Source: Emiliania huxleyi CCMP1516 (lineage: Eukaryota; Haptophyta; Isochrysidales; Noelaerhabdaceae). From it: a stretch of DNA of 64,000 nt. Where the stretch lies: NCBI RefSeq assembly GCF_000372725.1, contig NW_005201493.1, positions 321,706 through 385,705 on the forward strand, in the 5' to 3' direction. Each line of letters starts with the position of its first letter. The first letter of the stretch is position 1. The translations under genes and the position numbers were made by a program. Positions 63,185 to 64,000 of the stretch are shown piece after piece. Under the pieces are notes generated by a model. The model did not search any database, was not told the DNA's origin, and worked only from the letters and a program-made list of their open reading frames with translations.

Positions 63185-64000
63185 TTATAATTTGGAAGGG
63201 TCGAGGCTGTACGTGCAGACGCACTCCATGCAAAAGAGGCGCTCCGGCGGCCGCGCGAGCACGCGCGCGAACCGCTCGCTCGGCGTCTCAGCGCCGTACC
63301 GCCCATAGTCGGCAGGGACGGCGCCCGTGGGCGGCGGCGGCTGCGCGGGCGGCGTCACGCCACGCAGCAAGTTGATCGCGGACAAAGACAGCGACGCCTC
63401 GCACGCACAGAGCCCCGGCGGCGGCGCGGGAGCCGCCGCCGCCGCCGCGGAAGCCGCCGCCGCCGCCGCGGAAGCCGCCGCCGCCGCCGCGCGACCGGCC
63501 TCGTCGGCCGCACCCTCGTCAGCCGCGCCCTTGTCAGCCGCGCCCTCGACGGCCGCGCCCTCGACGGCCGCAAGGATCTGCTCCGCGATCGCGCGGACGA
63601 CCGGCACGCACACCGCGTTGCCAAGCTGCGTGTACAGCTTGCCGCCCCGCAGGACAAAGCTGTCTGGGAAGCCTACCGCACCACCCACGGGACTGAACCC
63701 ACACCGGATTCGGCACTCTGGAGGTATGGTAGGACGCCCTGCAGCCGCGCGCACTCGCGCTCCGTGTAGAAGCGAGGCCTGCCCGAGATGACCCAAGATT
63801 ACCCGAGAGTACCCGAGATCACCCGAGATCACCCGAGATGACCCGAGATGACCCGAGATGACCCGAGATGACCCGAGATGACCCGAGATGACCCGAGATG
63901 ACCCGAGAGGACTTTGTGTAGAAGCGAGGCCTGCCCGCCCGATCCCACGGGTCCGCGTCGCCCGCGCCGCCGCTCGCCCGCCGCGCCTCCTCCCCGCCCC
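63185..64000 (-). CDS. C5-cytosine DNA methyltransferase, C-terminal part
   Basis: Three exons are visible: 64000-63931 (runs off the window), 63778-63738 and 63672-63185. Joined in frame they read RPRFYTERECARLQGFPDSF and VLRGGKLYTQLGNAVCVPVV, RAIAEQIL: motifs IX-X of C5-cytosine methyltransferases (R-E-x-A-R-L-Q-G-F-P-D and Q-x-G-N-A-V). An alanine/aspartate low-complexity spacer (about 63560-63420) and a Cys-containing tail (LFCMECVCTYSLDPSKL) follow. The catalytic PC and ENV motifs lie beyond the window. Both introns are GC-AG (CAG|GC ... CAG|GCC and AGG|GC ... TAG|GCT). The second is a terminal-inverted-repeat element shared with the actin-fragmin-kinase-like gene; the first holds a 10-bp minisatellite. 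Confidence 0.8.
   Translation of the reverse strand, partial: GAGRRRGGRAAARATRTRGIGRAGLASTQSPLGSSRVISGHLGSSRVISGHLGSSRVISGDLGYSRVILGHLGQASLLHGARVRAAAGRPTIPPECRIRCGFSPVGGAVGFPDSFVLRGGKLYTQLGNAVCVPVVRAIAEQILAAVEGAAVEGAADKGAADEGAADEAGRAAAAAASAAAAAASAAAAAAPAPPPGLCACEASLSLSAINLLRGVTPPAQPPPPTGAVPADYGRYGAETPSERFARVLARPPERLFCMECVCTYSLDPSKL
63782..63908 (-). repeat. 10-bp minisatellite in a methyltransferase intron
   Basis: About twelve copies of ACCCGAGATG/ACCCGAGATC on the plus strand, the same word family as intron 9 of mutS2 (ACCCGAGAGT). It lies inside a GC-AG intron that starts with a copy of the downstream exon (GCCTCGCTTCTACAC). Confidence 0.93.

Overview
The window looks like nuclear DNA of a GC-rich, secondary-plastid alga, most probably a haptophyte (Emiliania/Chrysochromulina/Prymnesium type). 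The evidence is indirect: split genes, very high GC with long di- and tetranucleotide microsatellites and intronic minisatellites, BspA-type LRR and ankyrin multigene families, a MutS2 protein whose N-terminus carries an A-FAP plastid-targeting motif typical of red-derived secondary plastids, and frequent GC-AG introns. A dinoflagellate is the main alternative because GC/GA donors followed by AG|G are also known there. There are no operons; genes lie on both strands. One 100-N assembly gap lies at 14271-14370.

Layout. 1-8.2 kb: a membrane-protein end, an AGY-repeat protein, tandem hairpin repeats, two BspA-LRR paralogues with the same repeat upstream, and an ankyrin/WD40 chimeric remnant. 8.3-13.4 kb: a myristoylation-motif DUF4347-like protein and a sterol-desaturase-superfamily hydroxylase, flanked by an inverted pair of a dispersed coding repeat. 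13.4-16.4 kb: palindromes, the gap and a decayed proline-rich ORF. 16.4-30 kb: ankyrin protein, actin-fragmin-kinase-like protein with a CaaX box, NHL-BTB protein, F-box-like/kelch protein and a two-domain GH19+GH18 chitinase. 30-36.3 kb: decayed mobile-type coding repeats, a homeobox gene and a TauD/TfdA dioxygenase. 36.3-43.6 kb: gene fragments, 6-phosphogluconolactonase and a multipass membrane protein, flanked by an inverted repeat pair. 43.6-50.8 kb: FAD monooxygenase and a 14-exon MutS2. 51-64 kb: a sulfotransferase/glycosyltransferase-like locus, a formin with a decayed copy of its 3' end, an EF-hand protein made of three near-identical 420-bp units, and the 3' end of a C5-DNA methyltransferase.

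Main result. I rebuilt 29 introns in seven genes from reading-frame continuity and protein sense: 20 begin GC, 8 GT and one GA, and every acceptor AG is followed by an exonic G. In most, the first bases of the intron repeat the first bases of the following exon, as a target-site duplication would. Unrelated genes share the same short intron-borne elements, two of them with terminal inverted repeats. This looks like an introner (transposon-derived intron) system whose inserted element supplies the AG acceptor and whose duplicated target supplies a GC donor; several such introns have then been amplified into minisatellites. Separately, a dispersed ~190-bp repeat sits just upstream of, and in the same orientation as, several start codons and may be a mobile promoter or 5' leader.
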